Part shown: positions 20,753 to 21,563 of the stretch, piece by piece
How the letters are laid out: every line of letters starts with the position of its first letter
Position numbering within the stretch: position 1 is the first letter of the stretch
From: Candidatus Fermentibacterota bacterium
GTDB lineage: Bacteria; Fermentibacterota; Fermentibacteria; Fermentibacterales; Fermentibacteraceae
Direction of reading: 5' to 3'
Length of the DNA: 21,563 nt
Assembly: GCA_012523605.1 (NCBI GenBank)
Contig: JAAYTY010000112.1
Span: 1 to 21,563 of the forward strand
The notes under the pieces: model-generated
The model's database searches: none
Told to the model about the DNA's origin: nothing
The model's input: only the letters and a program-made list of their open reading frames with translations
Program-made: the position numbers and the translations under genes

Positions 20753-21563
20753 GGCCGTCTTCAGCTACCTCGACTACACGGCACTCGAGAAGTCCCTCTC
20801 GCCGAGGACCCTGGGCGCATACAGGCTGGATCTCGAGCAGGCGGCCCGTTGGTTCGAGAAGGCCGGCTCCTCGATCTCCGGCGCCGGCAGGGAAGAGATC
20901 GCCGGCTACATGCGCTACCTCTCGGCCTCGGGGCTCTCCCCGCGCAGCATCAGGAGGAAGCTCAGCTCGCTGAGGGGCTTCTACAGATTCCTCGAAGGGG
21001 AGGGCCTCAGGGCCGACGATCCCTCAGGGCTCCTCAGACCTCCCCGGACGAGGACGGTCCTGCCGGGCACCCTTACCCCCGCCGAGGCCGGAGCTCTCGT
21101 CGAAGCCTACGGGGACGAGACCCCGCTGGCCACGAGGAACCGGGCCCTCCTCGAGATCGCATACGGCTGCGGCCTCCGTGAGAGCGAATTGGTGGACCTC
21201 ACTCTCGACAGACTGCACCTCGACGATCGCTATCTCCGCCCCCTCGGCAAGGGAGGGCGTGAGAGGGTGGTTCCCATGGGCGGTCCGGCGGTCAGGTGGA
21301 CCCGGCTCTATCTCGACGAGGCCAGGCCCAGGCTGGCCGGAGCCAGGATGACGCGGAACGTCTTCGTCAGCGTCAGGGGAAGGCCCCTCTCGAGAATGAC
21401 TGTCTGGACTGTCGTCGCCGGCGCCGCGGCGAAGGCCGGCCTTCGGAATCGTGTTCATCCGCATTCTCTCAGGCACTCCTTCGCCACTCATCTCCTCGAG
21501 GGCGGTGCCGATCTCAGGGTGGTTCAGGAGCTCCTGGGGCACGCCGACATCAGGACGACCGAG
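20745..21563 (+). CDS. Tyrosine recombinase XerC/XerD, 3' end cut by window edge (273 aa visible)
   Basis: Xer recombinases resolve chromosome dimers at dif. The N-terminal SAM-like DNA-binding domain (YLDYTALEKSLSPRTLGAYRLDL...SPRSIRRKLSSLRGFYRFL) is followed by the catalytic domain with R145 (GCGLRESELVDL), K169 (GKGGRERVVP), H240-x-x-R243 (HSLRHSFATHLL) and H266 (LLGHADI). All active-site residues are present except the nucleophilic Tyr. By E. coli XerD spacing it is expected near residue 275, just beyond the last base. The frame is open to the window end, so this is truncation by the edge, not a broken gene. ATG at 20745 overlaps the preceding gene's end by 8 nt. XerC and XerD cannot be told apart with confidence; no dif-like site was seen. 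Confidence 0.92.
   Translation, partial: MDEAVFSYLDYTALEKSLSPRTLGAYRLDLEQAARWFEKAGSSISGAGREEIAGYMRYLSASGLSPRSIRRKLSSLRGFYRFLEGEGLRADDPSGLLRPPRTRTVLPGTLTPAEAGALVEAYGDETPLATRNRALLEIAYGCGLRESELVDLTLDRLHLDDRYLRPLGKGGRERVVPMGGPAVRWTRLYLDEARPRLAGARMTRNVFVSVRGRPLSRMTVWTVVAGAAAKAGLRNRVHPHSLRHSFATHLLEGGADLRVVQELLGHADIRTTE

Noticed and set aside
20745..21563. Xer recombinase as part of an integrative element
   Set aside because: It matches housekeeping XerC/D in spacing of active-site residues. No attachment repeats, cargo or transposition genes are present in the window.
1..21563. CRISPR arrays, rRNA, tRNA and insertion sequences
   Set aside because: No regularly spaced direct repeats, cloverleaf-like segments or transposase motifs were found by reading either strand.

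Overview
The window is GC-rich bacterial chromosome, densely packed with short or overlapping gene junctions (ATGA, GTGA) and frequent AGG arginine codons. SecA carries an extra ~85-residue segment after its first nucleotide-binding half and a C-terminal zinc-binding tail, a layout I associate with the Bacteroidetes/Chlorobi (FCB) side of the tree. Outer-membrane-type, lipoprotein, PEGA/TonB-C and LysM proteins indicate a diderm. An uncultured high-GC FCB-related lineage (Fermentibacteria or Eisenbacteria type) would fit, but this is an inference with low confidence. No rRNA, tRNA, CRISPR array or insertion sequence was seen.

Region 1 (about 261-3855, minus strand) is the accessory highlight: a compact six-gene operon behind a TATAAT -10 box. 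In transcription order it encodes a PqqD-like peptide-binding protein, two complete radical SAM/SPASM enzymes, an HprK-like P-loop protein, a small S26-type (signal-peptidase-like) peptidase and, last, a 65-residue peptide with its own strong ribosome binding site. The peptide has a YxxPxL leader motif and a Cys/Gly/Ser/Thr-rich C-terminal part. This is a ribosomally made, post-translationally modified peptide (RiPP) system. Its composition recalls, from memory, the six-gene 'SynChlorMet' (Scm) cassette predicted in silico; the product and chemistry are unknown.

Region 2 (3935-10001, plus strand) is a run of coupled genes: a small exported beta-rich protein, a TPR protein, a 56-residue single-pass membrane protein, a YfiM-like protein, secA, a YtxH-like protein and a ketopantoate-reductase-family enzyme. 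The last converges on a minus-strand TPR gene (9998-10516), the two stop codons overlapping in CTAG.

Region 3 (10647-17785, plus) holds recG, a TPR-TM-PEGA-TonB-C fusion gene, an Hsp20 small heat shock protein and lon; Hsp20 and Lon form an overlapping proteostasis pair.

Region 4 (17782-21563, plus) holds a lipoprotein with a LecA/PA-IL-like C-terminal domain, a LysM protein with an internal duplication behind a consensus TTGACA box, a protein with three domains resembling the ribosomal L7/L12 C-terminal domain, and a XerC/XerD tyrosine recombinase cut by the window edge about two residues before its expected catalytic tyrosine.

Unusual at gene level: at least two genes (the first radical SAM enzyme and the ketopantoate reductase homologue) have no plausible ATG/GTG/TTG start, but each has a CTG four bases downstream of a good Shine-Dalgarno sequence.
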